The translations under genes were made by a program, and so were the position numbers. The notes under the pieces were generated by a model. The model had not been told where the DNA came from and did not search any database. It saw only the letters and a list, made by a program, of their open reading frames with translations. Of a stretch of DNA of 64,000 nucleotides, positions 49,195 through 63,300 are shown in pieces; positions within the stretch are counted from its first letter, which is position 1, and each line of letters starts with the position of its first letter. Source of the DNA: Gorsachius magnificus (lineage: Eukaryota > Chordata > Aves > Pelecaniformes > Ardeidae); the NCBI GenBank assembly GCA_034008185.1, contig CM067086.1, positions 39,512,507-39,576,506 of the forward strand, in the 5' to 3' direction.

Positions 49195-49880
49195 AGGAGT
49201 CAGATAGAGAACAATCTAAACATGGTAAGAACAAATTATTGCAAACCAAATCTAACTTCTCTGATAGCATAATGTAGAGCTGTAGAGTTAAAGGAGAAGC
49301 AGCAAAAGCCATGTATTTTAGCTTCAACATGTCTTTGAATATTGTTTGACATGACATTCTTAGAAGGAAATTTGGCATTACTTATCTGAAATGATGTTAA
49401 ACCGGAGACATAACAGATTGGGTAACTAGACCCAAATGGAGTACTTAGCACTGTCAGAAAACAAGGACATGCTGAAGAAGGCCAGGAAGGGCAGGTTCCA
49501 AAGTGGAATCTGGTCTTGATCCCGTTCTTTACAATTATTTAATTGACTTATCTGGATGATGGGTCAGAGAAAATTCTTACCAAATTTTCATCCTATATGA
49601 AACTGAGATGGACAGCAAGTGCATTAAGAGACAGGATTAGAATTCAAAAACACTTCAAAAAATAGGGAAGTGACTTGAAGAAAAGAGGATGAAGTTTTAC
49701 AGGGCTGTGTTACTGGAGAAACAGTTTGAGAAAAGTAAGCATGGAGAACAACTGGTTAACTAGCACTTCTTCAGAAAAGGATTCAGGGGTACATGCTGAA
49801 TATGAATGACCACATAAATTTTGAATAGATCAAGAATAATGGTAGGAAAACTGATACTGCTTCTCTAAAAACCACTTCTT
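49195..49880 (+). mobile_element. Ancient CR1/L3-like LINE relic, 3' part
   Basis: It continues the relic after the young insertion. aacaaattattgcaaacc matches the KSCQTNL motif, and cctcaca-type sequence before the middle of RT is decayed. Near 49525-49562 the bases correspond to [12 protein letters not shown] with a one-base shift. At 49582-49608 AAATTTTCATCCTATATGAAACTG stands where KFADDTKLG belongs, so the catalytic Asp pair is destroyed (reads KFSSYMKL). acaggattagaattcaaaa and a degraded KDLGV region follow. Homology fades near 49880. Confidence 0.72.
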
Positions 49881-50574
49881 GACATCTCACTCCAACTCTA
49901 AAAGAATCATTAAAGAAATAGATGCAGGCTCATGTCTGGAGGGCAACTATTATGTTAGCTTATTCACATAGGCTTGTTTAACAAAGATCTTAATCCCGTA
50001 CTCAACAGCAGACTGGCAAAACCAAATTACACAGATGAAAATTTTACATGGAAACAAGTACCTTTAGAATCTATTAACTTTCTCTTGGCAGCTGAGAGCA
50101 TTATAAAGTCAGTTGATTTCATCTCAGTTTTGGCCTCCATTTCATTTACCTGCCAAGCATGCAGTTATTTGGTTAGTTCATGGACTGGGACTTGTGAGGC
50201 CAGGGAAGGTATCACTAACTCTGTAAAATACTTGATAATATTCAATATATAGGTCAATTACTCCTAGTTAGATTTTGCATGATCAAAACTATTCCATCAC
50301 ATAAAAAAAGTTCCATTTTATACAGCATAGTCACTCTCTCCCCCTCCCTCTCACCCTGGAAGAACTGTTCCATCTGACAGTTGCTACAGTGCAAATCAGT
50401 ATATACTAGGTAGTCAAAAGTATATTCATGTTTTTTAAAATGGTATTTTCGTGTGCTCAAGTATAGCACATCACTAACCATACCCTATTCTTATCACAGA
50501 CATATTTCCTTGTGAATGCCCAAGTATTAGGAACAAATTATTCCCAGAGGTCAAGTGTTAGGGTGTCTGTTGTC

Positions 50575-50592
50575 TTTTTTTTTTTTTTTTTT
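50575..50592. repeat. Poly-T run
   Basis: Eighteen T followed by AAACACAAAGG. No associated element is recognised. Confidence 0.9.
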
Positions 50593-50796
50593 AAACACAA
50601 AGGCCCCCATAAGAATTTTGTTTTCATGTACTCTATAATTTGTTTAAGCACACATTTTACAAGACATTTTTCTTGGTGTCTAGCTTATCATCCGTTACCT
50701 CATGAAAGAACAGATATAATCCGTTTGGCAAGGGTTTTCAACTAGCAATTGCAATAGTCTTATAACAAAAGATGGTATGTCAACTAAAAAAATTCA

Positions 50797-50830
50797 TGTC
50801 CAACCTCAATGATTCAGTGTGATTCTGTGG
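50797..50830 (+). mobile_element. CR1 3' terminus, tiny remnant
   Basis: tgtccaacctcaatgattc followed by tgtgattctgtgg resembles the last ~35 bases of an old CR1 with its ATTCTGTG-type tail. It is very short, so chance or partial similarity cannot be excluded. Confidence 0.5.
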
Positions 50831-51917
50831 TATCTGCTATACAAGAAAATAAATAAAAATATTTTTCATAAAACTTAAAAAAAGTAGTATCTTTGGCATC
50901 AACACAAATGAAACTGTACCCTTAAAAACACATAAGCTAAGCAACTAGGTGGAACTGCTACCTGCAGCTAGGTTTAGTTGCAGCACTCTCATTAGGTTAA
51001 AACTAGCTTCTATTTTTCTATTTGTGGTGTAAACAAACTTATAAAATAAAATGCATGTCCTTACTTGAAATTCTATTTTTACAAATGTCCATAAGCAACA
51101 AAAAAAACCACCACAATGACAGAAATATGGTCATGCTTATTTTCCTTTATCAGAAAGTTTCTAGGAAGGATTTTGAAATTATTTCTTTGACCATAAAAAA
51201 TTGATTCTGCTGTATCTTCTATATTATGGTTGTTACAGCGAAATTTTCAAAAAGTGAAATGCGCACTGCAAAAGACAGGAAAGCAACTTCATTTTGCATG
51301 CTCTTTGAGTGAGATATCCCAAATTCATTGTCTCACCAGTATCAGTCACTTTTTCATCGAGTTGCATTAGTCTATGTAACAGGTCATGCTCAATATATAT
51401 TATTGGGCAGGTGTGCAAGGGACCTCTTACAAGTACAGCCCATATCGCCAGGCCTCCAAGAACACAGCCACGGCACCCACCTGCCTCTGAAGCTGAGATT
51501 GATTCACAGCCTAGCATAGAAGAAACCCACGCTAAAGTAGCTTTGACAACGCACAAATAACATCAGTGGTAAATTACGCGCTTTCAAAATATTCCAAAAT
51601 GCTTTCCATATGCATTTTAACTATATGCTGTCCTTTGTTCTCTTTCTTACAACCTTTTAGCCAGTGTGCAGGAAGCAATATTATCCAATGAAAATTTAGA
51701 ATAGTGGGAAGTCACGGACAATTTATTTTAGCAATAATATATTAATATAACGTATTTGCTCATCTTTACATATGTAGTATTTTTTACCTCATTCAAGATG
51801 TTTTAGAGAGCATTGTTATTAGCCATTTTGATTCATTTTTCCAAAAAGTCACACTAACTTTAAAAAAAAAAAATATGTAAAAGTCATCTTTAAGAACCCA
51901 AGTTTTCATGTTTCATT

Positions 51918-52194
51918 AATCATAGAATCATAGAATGTTTTGGGTTGGAAGGGACCCCTAGAGGTCATCTAGTCCAACCCCCCTGCAGTGAGCAGGGACA
52001 CCACTAACTAGATCAGGTTGCTCAGAGCCCCATCCAACCTGGCCTTGAATGTTTCCAGGGATGGGGCCTCCACTACCTCTCTGGGCAACCTGTTCCAGTG
52101 TTTGACCACCCTCATTGTAAAGAATTTCTTCCTTATATCTAGTCTAAACCTACCCTGGTTTAGTTTAAAGCCATTACCCCTTGTCCTGTCACAA
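51918..52194 (-). mobile_element. Young CR1 3' end, inverted twin of the 48.7-kb copy
   Basis: The minus-strand CR1 3' end, ~277 bp, with an ATTCTATGATTCTATGATT tail at its 3' terminus. Compared with 48930-49193 I count two substitutions in ~264 bp; one is C to T at a CpG. It ends at GTGACAGG (5' truncation). No clear target-site duplication. Confidence 0.95.
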
Positions 52195-53368
52195 CAATGA
52201 TGCAAGTGTTTTATATTATTTTATATTAATGACAATTCAGATAAAAGGATATGTCCAGCATATGCTTCAGGACATGTTTTTGTTATTGTAAGGATTCCAA
52301 ACAAAAATATACATATACAGATAACTTTTATAACTGTTTTTCATTAGGTGCCCTTCACTTACTGTCCAGCCTTCCCAGCCTAAGTCACTGCATGACAGCC
52401 TTCAGTACTTACTTTCTAGAGGAACAGTTACTTGCAGAATTTTTCCTTCACCTATTCATCGTCGTGTGATTTTAAAAAAGCACAAGTTGTCACCACACCT
52501 TGACACAGAACTACAAGAACCTGTCATCATGAATACTCTTTTGTCTGAAGAAGTGTTGTATAAAGTATTGTACAGTTCCATTTTCTGTATTACAGCCCTG
52601 TATCTGCCTATTTTCCCATTACCAAAAATGCCATTTTCGAAGTAATAAGAGAAAATGAATTCCAGAATGGGACTTGGGGAAAAAAAAAAGAAAAAAAAAT
52701 CCTAGTTTAAAAATTTTATTTCAAAAGCAGCTCTGTTAGTTTCTTGGAAAAACGTAAAAGAATCCACCGAGTTAATGTTAACAAATGAGTTTTCCTACAA
52801 ATTTCAGCACGCTTAGGATTTGGGGGGTTTTTTGCACGATATCCACAACAGTCCAAATGTATAATGCAACCACATAAATATTTGTACAGAGTTGTCCTCA
52901 TATACAAGCAACACTGCACAAAATATAGAACACAACACACAAAATAAGAAAATTAATAATTAAAAGCAGGAGTACTCTATTCTTGTGTAACTAAGCTATA
53001 CACACAATATATTCTAAAATCAACAATGCATTAATTACTATTGCTGTAATTTACCATAATAATAATATTAAAAACCTCCTATTAGAAAAGTGTACGGACA
53101 TATTTTCAAATGAGTTGCAATCCCATCTAATCATAGTTTTCAGAAGCAGGTGAGGTTGTATACATACATTCAAAAAGAAATTATTATTATAAAGTCTTTA
53201 AAGTGTCACAGATTTTTTTTTCTGAAAACTCTTGTGTAGATGAACATCTATCCTTTATATGATATCTTCATTCAAATTTGCCATTATTAATCTCAAAGAC
53301 GACAATACTTTGCAGCAGAATTTAAAGGGTGTCTGTTCTTTTGAGGATTTGCTGTTGTTTTGGGGGGC

Positions 53369-53414
<46 letters not shown>

Positions 53415-55057
53415 ACCACAAAATTCTGTTCTGTCCAAAACTGTGTATTGGAACAACACAAAAAGATGCCAACGTATCAATCTGTCATGAGAAGGGACAA
53501 GAACAGTGATCTTGCTCATGTAAGAAAGATGCTAGTTAGTCTAGTCAAGATCTGCCTGTAAGTCATAGCCCAGATCCTGAGATGCTAGGAGAGACAGTGT
53601 GATGAAAGACATTTAGAAAAAAATAACTCATTTAAGAAAGCTCATTCATATTCTATCAATATTTAAGAATTTACATGTAACTAGGGAACCTAGAAACAGC
53701 TCCTTTAATTTCATCTGCTAAGGCAAATCAGAAGGCAAAAGAGAATCTAAGGATGCACAATGATTTGCATCCATTCAACCTAGTAAAAATAAGGCTTGAT
53801 TTCCAATGGATTTGTCTCACGATTGTTTGTAAATTCTGATGTAAAATTTTCTATGCTTAAGCCAGTTGAAATGTCTGCCTCCAATATGAATTCTCAACCT
53901 AACAAGCCTGAGCTCCAGGGCAGCCTACCTTCAGTCAGCTTACCTGGCTCCTTGTTCTACCCAGATGTTGGCCTCCTTGAAAAAAACAGAACTAAATTCT
54001 ATTTGATATTTCTAGTCTTCCATCAAATGTTACTGAACGCCAGCCAATAGGGAAAAAAAAAGGGGGGTGAGGGAGTGGGGGGGCAGAGATGGCAGAATGA
54101 CAGAATATTGAATGTGTAGTCTTAGACTTAGAAAACCAAGATGTAGTTTCTTTTACTAGGGTCTGCTCTACCCGCCTGTCATTTGTCCCCATTCCCTCGC
54201 TGACCTTTCAGAGCAGCTGTGCAATAAACTGGATCAGATAACTGACAGAGGAAAAAAGTTAAATGCCTGTTTAAATGCTACATACGTAATACTCAGTTCA
54301 AAAGAAAAACTAAGTGTTCTGAAAACCCAAACATTTACATACTAAGCAATTGTTCCAATCACTATTATATGAAATAATAGAACTGAATTATGTTTCAATC
54401 AGATTAAAAGACTGTCCAGATTAACTGTCTCCATATATAGTATATACAGTTAAACAGAAGCTCTGACTGAACTAAAAAGCCTTTGCTGCCGAGTTTTTAA
54501 ATACCAAGAAAACCTGCAAGCAATAGAGAACACTAAAATAACCTTGGGGAATGGAATTATCTTTATAAATAACAGAAGATTATAATTTCTCATTTTTAAC
54601 TTTTTTTCCTCCTTATCTATCTTTATAGGAAGCCCAAGGATGAAGATACAAATAACTTACTTAACAATTTTATTTCCAGCCTTTCCCTGAGGTTTAAAAG
54701 GTAATTTAAAAAAAAATTAAAATCTGTAATTTCTTTTAAAAACCTAAATCTAGAAAATACTATGGAAAAACACTATTTTACTTACAAAAGAAAATGAAAG
54801 ATTAAATGGGATAATAAAGCATACAAAGGAAACTGCAACTATTTGCAACTTCATGGAAATTCAATATAGAATAGATAAAACACATTACAGTATGAATCTG
54901 CAAGCTGTGGTCCCCAATATTACCACCTAAAAAACTGCAAAGGAGTAGTAATTTAGAATATTTTTTTGCACAGAACTACAGACTGCTATGGAGAAAATGT
55001 AAATTTTACTTAATATCAGAAAGAGATTTTTGTCAATTTTTATCCCTTGGAACTGTA
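52195..55057. other. AT-rich non-coding DNA
   Basis: No gene or interspersed repeat is recognised. It contains T8-A19 plus A-rich sequence at 53369-53412 (a foldback-capable pair), a G-rich patch at 54062-54084, and short frames (53796-54050, 84 codons) that match nothing known. Confidence 0.45.
53369..53412. repeat. T8-A19 plus A-rich tract
   Basis: Eight T directly followed by nineteen A, then AAAAG-type repeats. G6 lies just upstream. Confidence 0.9.
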
Positions 55058-55128
55058 CAATCATTCAGGTTGGAATAGACCTTTGGAGGTCATCTAGTCC
55101 AATCTGCTGCTTAAAGCGGGGTCAACAC
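55058..55128 (-). mobile_element. CR1 3' terminus, short remnant
   Basis: On the plus strand tcattcaggttggaatagac and ggaggtcatctagtccaat mark the end of a minus-strand CR1. About 70 bp survive. It is diverged, so old. Confidence 0.8.
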
Positions 55129-58100
55129 TGAACTCAGATGAAATAGAAAGCTCTAAATTAGAAAACTAAAGGTGCACAGCTCCAAAGAGCTGAGTCAACC
55201 ATAACGTTAAGAGTTTACACCAGCATCTTTCTGATGACTATGACAACTGTATGCCACTCTTCTGATAATAATGGGCTGCTAAAAATAATTTTCCAGTGAG
55301 GTTTCAGCTGCTTTATGTACTTCCTCACTTACACATCAGCTGAAGCCACAACAAATGTCAACCTGCAACAGAAAGGTTTGGGCCACTTTCTTGTTTTCCT
55401 GCAAATGCGATAGCGTCACAAATCATCATTTCTACTCTTCTCTTCCCATCCTGCTTACTCAGGGGAAGACACAGCAAACTCCTGGTTTCAATGAACAAAA
55501 CACCCTCTGTGATATAAAGTCTTCAATAAAATATTCCGTCATACACCTCAAAACAGAATGTTTCGCAGAACAAGATCAAAAAGAAGAGAGGCCATCTACC
55601 CTTACTATGCTGATGTTTCTGTATTTTTCAATACAAAAACTTCAGTGACATTTTAATCTGCTAATATGAGAGCTATTTCTGGCTCCTTTAAAATTAGAGA
55701 ACTACAGAAATTTCCAGGGCACCACCAGCTGAAGACAACTTTGAAAAAAAAAAAAAAATCTCTCCTTAAAATTAGGAATTAATTTGAAGGATTTTTTTTT
55801 TAAACAAAGAAAAAAATAATGAAGAGGGGATCTTATTTTTCTATATAAACATAGAAAGCAAAATTTGGTTACATGTTGAAATGTTTCAAAAAAAAAAAAA
55901 ACAACCCAAAAAAAGTTACATGAAAGTACCTTGATTTTTCCTGCAAACTGACATATTTTTATATTTTCACACTGAGAAACATCCGAAACACAAATCTGTA
56001 TATCCGTATTCTGATATAACCAAAAGAATAAAGAAAACAGATTTCATGAACATCCAATAACAGTGTAATTTCAAAGGTTTTATACTTTAAAAAAAATTAT
56101 CAGTACAGGAAATGATTGATTTTTTTTCTTGAAAGTGGTAAGATATGCTTTGTTGACGTTTGCTTTCCATTGACACTTTAGTTAGATTTTTCTATGTTAC
56201 AAGAAAACACACAAGAAAAGTAGCCCCTTCCACAGCACACCTCTGTCAGTGGAAATTACTGAAGAATAGTAAGAAATTACAAATAAGAAGAAATTAACGA
56301 TATACTGGAATGAAGGGCAACTTCTTTGTACCAGAAGAAACAATTGGAGAAGTAGCACATAAAAGATGAGTATTCAAAGCAAGAATTCATTCACAGAATT
56401 CTAACAAGACTTTCATAGTCAGAAAGATACCTAGAAGCCTATTTTACACTCCATAAAATTTTCTCATACAATATAAAACCAACCCTCAATATACAATGTA
56501 GTTAATAATAATTAATACAATAATTCACTGTAATCCTTTTGTTATTTTCAACTACCAAGTATCTATATACTAACAATCATCATATCCTAACATTTTAGAA
56601 ATATTCTAATGATATATATGAAATAAATATTCAATCATATTCGTAAGTGATTTTTTATAAACTTCTACAAATGCGATGCTTAGATATTTTACACAAAGTA
56701 AACAATTCTGTTAAGATTACTCATAGTCAAAACCCTGCTTTATTCATATTTAGTCCTCCCCAGTATCAATATACCATTCAGAAAGGGAAACCAGTATGTT
56801 AGTGAAGGAAGTGACTTGTTCAGTGGTATCCATGGCCAGAACGAGTCAGAGAAACGATCAAATACACGTTTCCCAGGTTCCGTATTTTCTGTATCCCTTA
56901 ATACCAAAGTTTGTAAAGCCAGCACCGCAATGCATTTCAATATACCTGAAGATGCAAACTTCAAAACGTTAATACTAGTACTTATATTTAGAACTCTAAT
57001 ACAAAGGATTATTTCCTCAAGACAGACAAAATAATGTGTGTGTAGAGGAAGCAAAAGTTCCCTCATAATGCTACATTCACAGACATAAGGAATTCTTTAT
57101 AAGCCTAGAGAAAGAATAAAATACAGATTATTCTAATTTAAAGCTTCATGTATTTTCAAATTGTTGCAGAGATGGTTGATCATCTAATTCATGAGTATCT
57201 GAATGCAAACTTGAGTCAAATAATAGCTCCTGTCTTGGATTAAAAGAAATGGAATAGTTATTAATCTTTATAACTGTATTTGAAACTATGAGGTTCAGTC
57301 TCAATTTCTTTTTAAACTCTTGTCCTATTGTTTATCTGTACTCATATAAGCATGTTAGCAACATGGCAAGTGACATTCAACATTCACTTTTGATTGAAAC
57401 ACGTTGGGAAAAGAAGGGAGTAACAATCAAGCCACACTAGCAACAGATTTTTATGCACTCCTATTCAGAAGATGGAGATTGAGCTTTGACTTGCCCTTTG
57501 TGAAGCCTCTCTCTCATTATATAATGATTTTTATTGTTTTCAGAACCTCACTGTTGTTCTGCTAAATAGAGGAAAAAAACAGTGACATTACTACTTGAAA
57601 ATCAGTTTCTTAAGAGAAAAAATATGCTTCCTAAATTAAAGGTAAACGATGCAGCTTCATTCATCAGCAATGGATGAGATACACCCAGTATTTTAATGAG
57701 ACCCATGAAGGAGTTTTTTTCCTTTAGATCTTTTCCCAAGGCATCTCCAAATACATTCCAGCAAGTTTTTACATATTGATTACTCACCTCTCAAATAAGG
57801 AAGCAGACACTTGCCAACCTTTTAAACTGACCATATAAAGTTTTTTGTTCTTAGGCCATCTTTAAGCAAACAGGGCTCATTTTCAGTAGCTTTGAAAATT
57901 TGGAAGTTCTTGTTTCGCACTTTAGTCTTCAAAGGGGATCCATCCTTATTCTCTTATTAGGTTATACCCAGAAAAAGTGAAACTTGCCGAACTGTCAGTA
58001 AAACTGCCACAAATTTGTTTTTCTTTTTGTAACAACATAAAAACACTTACTTCTGGGTAAAGCAAGGTATTTAACAAAATTATGTGACCACAGTATGAAA

Positions 58101-59546
58101 CAATAGGCAAGCTATACAGTACTTTGAATGTTACAAAGATGTTGTTAACATTCTTAAATTTAAGTATACAATTACACATACAACTGTGCACAATCTGTGC
58201 ATGCACAGCATGTTAAGGTATGTTGAACAATCAGCAGCCAAATTTTAGCTTACTCTGTATGCCCTTAGTTTACTCAATGGCTGTCTATCAGTTCAGGATA
58301 TTCACTTTAGCCGCCTAAATTACATGGTGTGACCATTTGATAAGAGCCTGTTAAGCAGCATAGGACAAATGAGCAAAGGGGGGAGGGCAAACAGGAAGTA
58401 ATACAATAAACACTAACTTCAGCTTTGCCTTAACCTTGGCCTTCCCTCTAAGCCCTAACAGCAAGCTGGGGTCTAAATAATGCATCATTTTTCCTGTAGA
58501 ACATCTCTAACATGCACATGTCCTCACTGTGAAGACAGATAAATTGAGCACGTCCTCATCAGTTCACTTCTCAGGCAATATATGGTCTTTCTTCCTTGAA
58601 AAATGACACCTTGTTCCACTTAAAACAATCTTTGCAGCAGATGGGCGTATTATTTCATGTTATCGTTCCTTCCTTTCACCTCTGCACAGACCAATCCTTC
58701 ACCATTCCACAAGGATAGATAACTCAGCAGGCCTCTCCCCTACATAACAATTTTTTATTTCTAATCCGTAATGTTTGAGGTCCTTATTTTATATTGAAAG
58801 GGCTGATGTCTTTACTAGCCATTTTTGCTAACCACAAGTTTCCATGAGAAACTTTTGGGCTTTTGCCCCCAACCTAAGATGCATTTCTCATAGGGTTTTC
58901 TTCAAAGATACTGCTGATAAACGGCTGGTTTTAATACTGAGATATCATTCCACATGGTTTAAGATATGCTGTAATAACCAGCTGCCCAGCACACCTGACT
59001 GAAGGCAGGGACTTCTTTCCTTCACACAACATAGCATACAAGAAGGCTCTATCATAACACAGGGCTGCTTAATATCTATTAGGCATTAAAGCAACTAATG
59101 CACACATGTAAGCATAAGGATTTAAAAGCACAGTTAGAAATAGTTCTCCAGCTGCTTTCTACCTCCTCTTTTGTAAGTATATTTAACTATTAGTTATAAC
59201 TTCTTTTTGCTCTACAGTCCCCTCTCTCAATGCACTGGGTGATCTCATACAAAGCGTCACGGTGACTACTACTTCAATGTGCTACCTTAATAGCTATATT
59301 CTCAAAGATACAGTTAATGCCTTTTACAAGTATACTTCTATCAAGATTTATGATTTTAATTTTTTCTTCCATTCAGAGACAAACAAGAGGCAGATACAAC
59401 ACAAAGCATGAAAACAAAACCATGGATTGATTAAATCCATATATAGGTTGTGTCAACTCCTGAACTAATTTTAGCTGTGTCATATAGGGGAATGCCACTA
59501 TTTTAACATAAATATTAACTACTGAATATGCTGAACTGCATACTCT
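55129..59546. other. AT-rich non-coding DNA
   Basis: Nothing is recognised in 4.4 kb beyond short A and T runs (near 55744, 55790, 55889, 56115). Frames such as 55355-55648 (97 codons) and 56740-57066 minus (108 codons) match no known family. Confidence 0.45.
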
Positions 59547-59850
59547 GAGAATCACAGAAACATCGGAACCTCTGTAAGTTATCCAGTCTGACTTTTCACT
59601 TAGAGCCCACCTATCTCCAATACAAAGTTTTGTTTACCCAAGTCCAAAACTGAAATATGATGTTTCCACCACCTTTCTGGGTACCTGTTCCAGTACTGCA
59701 CCAGTGTCCTAGCAAAGAATTTTTTCCTAATGTCCAATCTGAATCTCTTTCAAACCCTAATTTGCAGTTAGTGCTCTTCATTTCACCCCCTTCACCAGCT
59801 AGAGGAGTTTAGCTCCATCACCTTTGTAACTCCCCTTAAAGAACTTGGTT
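59547..59850 (-). mobile_element. Old CR1 3' end
   Basis: About 300 bp that, read on the minus strand, follow the CR1 3' region: aaagagattcagattggaca, ttaggaaaaaattctttgc, tggaacaggtacccagaaag, and a degenerate end at agaatcacagaaac. It is clearly more diverged than the 48.7- and 51.9-kb copies. Confidence 0.82.
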
Positions 59851-60371
59851 CACATCAAGAACAAATTCAGCACCAGAATACAGTTCAGAACCTCCTCGGT
59901 TCTGTGACAGTTGCCAAATAAAAGAAAACAAATGGAAGGAAGAAAGAGAAGGTATACATTGGATTAAGAACTGAAAGTCAAAACACTGGCATTTGTTTGC
60001 AGGTTTAAAAATGTGTCATCCTCCAGGTCAAGTTCAGATGGCATGAAAATAAAAAGCATGACCATAAACACATACTGAAGATAGACTAGAGATGGAAGAT
60101 CGACTAGAGACACATTTCTAGATGTAGAGCACAAATACTTATTTTCCGAATTGTTTGATTTTACCATATTTTCTGCCTAAAGATCTGTTAGCTGGTTACT
60201 TGAACTCTTTCTGCTACAATGACTTATCAAGCTTCTTGTGATGAACAGGCCAGCAGACATACTGTTATATGAGAAGGATAACATACAGACAGCAAAGCTT
60301 AATTTTCCTTGGGAAATGAGGATAAAAACACATAGCCCAGAATCAAGAGATCCTCTCCCTTAATCTAATCC

Positions 60372-60392
60372 CCACACACAAACACACACACA
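60372..60392. repeat. CA microsatellite, interrupted
   Basis: CACACACAAACACACACACA-type dinucleotide repeat of about 20 bp with one interruption. Confidence 0.9.
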
Positions 60393-63300
60393 GACTCTTA
60401 CCAGATTGCTTCAATTTTCACTCCACTTTTTTTTTTTTTCTTCTAAATTTTTTGTGTAGGACAGCCAACTCTTTGGGAAAAAATGCAGTGAAAACTATGT
60501 GGGTTTGGAACTGGACAGACTCCTACTCATATTCCGCATATTTTGCCACAACCCTTCTTTTTAGAGGTAGGTATAATAAATGTACCAGAACAAACGTGCG
60601 AGTTCACACATACTGCAAGTATCTGAAAGGCTGCATTTTATGATTTTAGTGTACAATTTTCCCACTTTCCTAGATGTAGTTGATTTTAGGTGGCAACATG
60701 AAATTCTCAGACATATAAGATCAGCACTTACATTAGCACACCTAGAGTCACATCATGTAAACAGACAGCAAACCTGTAATGCAACCCTTTAAAGCTGATG
60801 AAGAGGGGGACCGAACTCAAACAAGAACAAAATGTGAAACTTATTACAGCTGGACTGAAAACAGTGTTGATAACTCATACTGTCCTCCTTATCAGTAGGG
60901 TTTCCTTCACTGGGGGGTTTCTCATGGATCAAAATCACAATTTAAAAAGTTTAAATCACATAAACAACCCTTTGTGGCCTAAGGATCTATGGGGCTTTCA
61001 GGACTGTTTTAGTCTGAGTACAAACTCTAGCCTAGCATCCATACATCACATAAGGACACGCACTACATAATTTATGGTGCTGCAAAGAGGGAGCCCATGG
61101 TATACTTTACCATAACAGTCCACATGCATTATGAATTTCTATTTTTATATAAAAGGATTTCTCAGGTGGTAGGAAAAAGATAAGGCAGTATGAAAGTTGC
61201 TATTTTTAAGGACAAGCATCTTTTCGGCAAATTGCCTCCTAGCCAGAATGTTGCTCCCAGTCCCAGCTGTGTCTTGTCTGTGCTTTTGCAACTGACAAGA
61301 TGCTAACAAAAACTATTTCTAACACTTGGAAAAAAAAAAATATATTTCTCAAGGTTGACTTTTTTTTTTTATAACTTGAAGAGAGAAGAAACAACATGCT
61401 TGCAGACTGCACAGGCCACATTCAGATACAGTTCTTTTAAAGTGCACAAGATACAAGTTTGGAGCTGGCAACTGCAGTCATGGTTTGCAGCTTCTCTTCA
61501 TATACCTTGTGCTTAATATTACACTGGAAAGACCTTTTTAAGCTGACTGCTAAAGAAAAGCCTCTAAATGCCTCTTTTCTTCTCTTAGTAAACAGCCAAG
61601 AGCCAGACTAGATGAAATACGTACATGCTTCTTACTTTTTTAAAAAAGAATAAAATTTGGTATTTGATAAATTTTGATCAAAATAACCAACTATGTTCCA
61701 GCTTTAATGTCACAACACTGTTTCTGAGCTGAAGAGGCACACACAGCAGACTATGACTATCTGAGAGAGACAATCACAATACCATTATGTATTTTACATG
61801 GTGGGAGAAGTGAAAGCTTACCTCTTGACCAAGTTTTGCTCAGCTGAAGAAAACAGAATTACAGGGAACAAGCAAAAGGAACCCACAAATACAATTAGGA
61901 AGAGAAAGTAAAAGACAGCAATATACACTGAAATTTATGTCTAACTTTATGTCTGTGCATGTATCATTATAATACGTCCACAGTATTACCTCCACGTTAT
62001 AGCATGATACACTACACTGCCTTCCTAACCTTCACACGTTGTTCCAGCAGGTAAAACTAGAAGAGGATTTAGAAAACAAAAATCTGCTTCATGAAGTAGC
62101 TGACTTAGAGTGCATACTTCAAGATTTTATACTTTAAAAGTTCAAAGACAGATATGTACAAGTTATTTTCATCTTATACACTGCTTTTGAGTGACATCGA
62201 GTCTGTCATCATCTTAAGACTGTTACATGGATAGAAATATTTAAAAGGAAAGTGCCCAAAAGCAAGAGATCATTCAGCAGCACCGAGAGTCTTGTATAAG
62301 GAAGGAGAAAGTTTGAAGCCTGTGAAAGAAATCTGGTTTGATCTGCAAAATCCTGGACATTCACAGGGATGCCACAAGCCAGGAGAATGTAAACAAAGGT
62401 GATATCAGGGCAGGGCACTGAGAAGTTTGTGCCAGGCATCCAAGCTTAGCCCTGTGAGGGCCCCAACAGCCAAGCATAGAAAGGCATTGCATCAGAAGTC
62501 TCCTCTCACAAAGTGGTAAAGCACAATAAAAGTAACATGTATGGAAAGAAAATCACTGTCGAAGATGGGGTAGAAGATATCCCAATGAAATGGGGATTTT
62601 TTTTATTTTTTTTTTTAATTCTCATATAACCCACATTCCTTTGGAGTTAAAGAGACACGGTAACAAAATTCAGGTGGCCTTTCTAGCACAACCTCTACCA
62701 TGAACCCTGTGTAAGAGAGAATGAAGTCTGACACTGAAAAATGAAACAAGTATTTTACTGGAACACACCCTAAATCAGATTTCAAATCTATCCCAAAACT
62801 GACAACTTGACATTATACAAGAAGCATAACGTAGCTCCAGAAGGCAATTTGAAAGAGAAGTCATCCTCCAAACGGCAAGAGCCAAATACAAGTCAATCGC
62901 TAGCACTGACTAAAGACGCATATATGGCAACACTGTTGATCGGGAAGGATTAGTCAAATATTTCTAGACACTAGATTAACCTGTGGCACATGTTCTGAAT
63001 ACAGAGACAGAAGCAAACCATTTCCCAACAGGTGCAGAGCATTTAGAAACCTGCACTGGGCAGCTAAAATGAATTCACCTACACTTTGGAAAACACTTAA
63101 GAGAGAGATTTAATTTATATACTTAATTGCATCTGTATAACTGCAGCCATTACATAATGTCAACATGAACCTGTCCGAGGTCAACCAGAGGGCAAAGTCA
63201 AGAAGTTAGTGACGGCCTATAGCATTGTACAAAAGTAATTTTTAAAAAAAATCTACAAATAATACATGTGCTTATCACAGGTTACTTGAGATAGACAACA

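Larger units (their letters stand above)
49881..51917. other. AT-rich non-coding DNA
   Basis: Apart from a short CR1 tail at 50797-50830 and an 18-T run at 50575-50592, nothing is recognised. Open frames (49974-50252, 92 codons; 51233-51556 minus, 107 codons) match no family I know. Confidence 0.45.

Noticed and set aside
51918..52200. Frames 52008-52205 (minus) and 52018-52200 (plus)
   Set aside because: Sense and antisense shadows of the young CR1 3' end. The plus frame repeats the antisense frame at 48817-49095.
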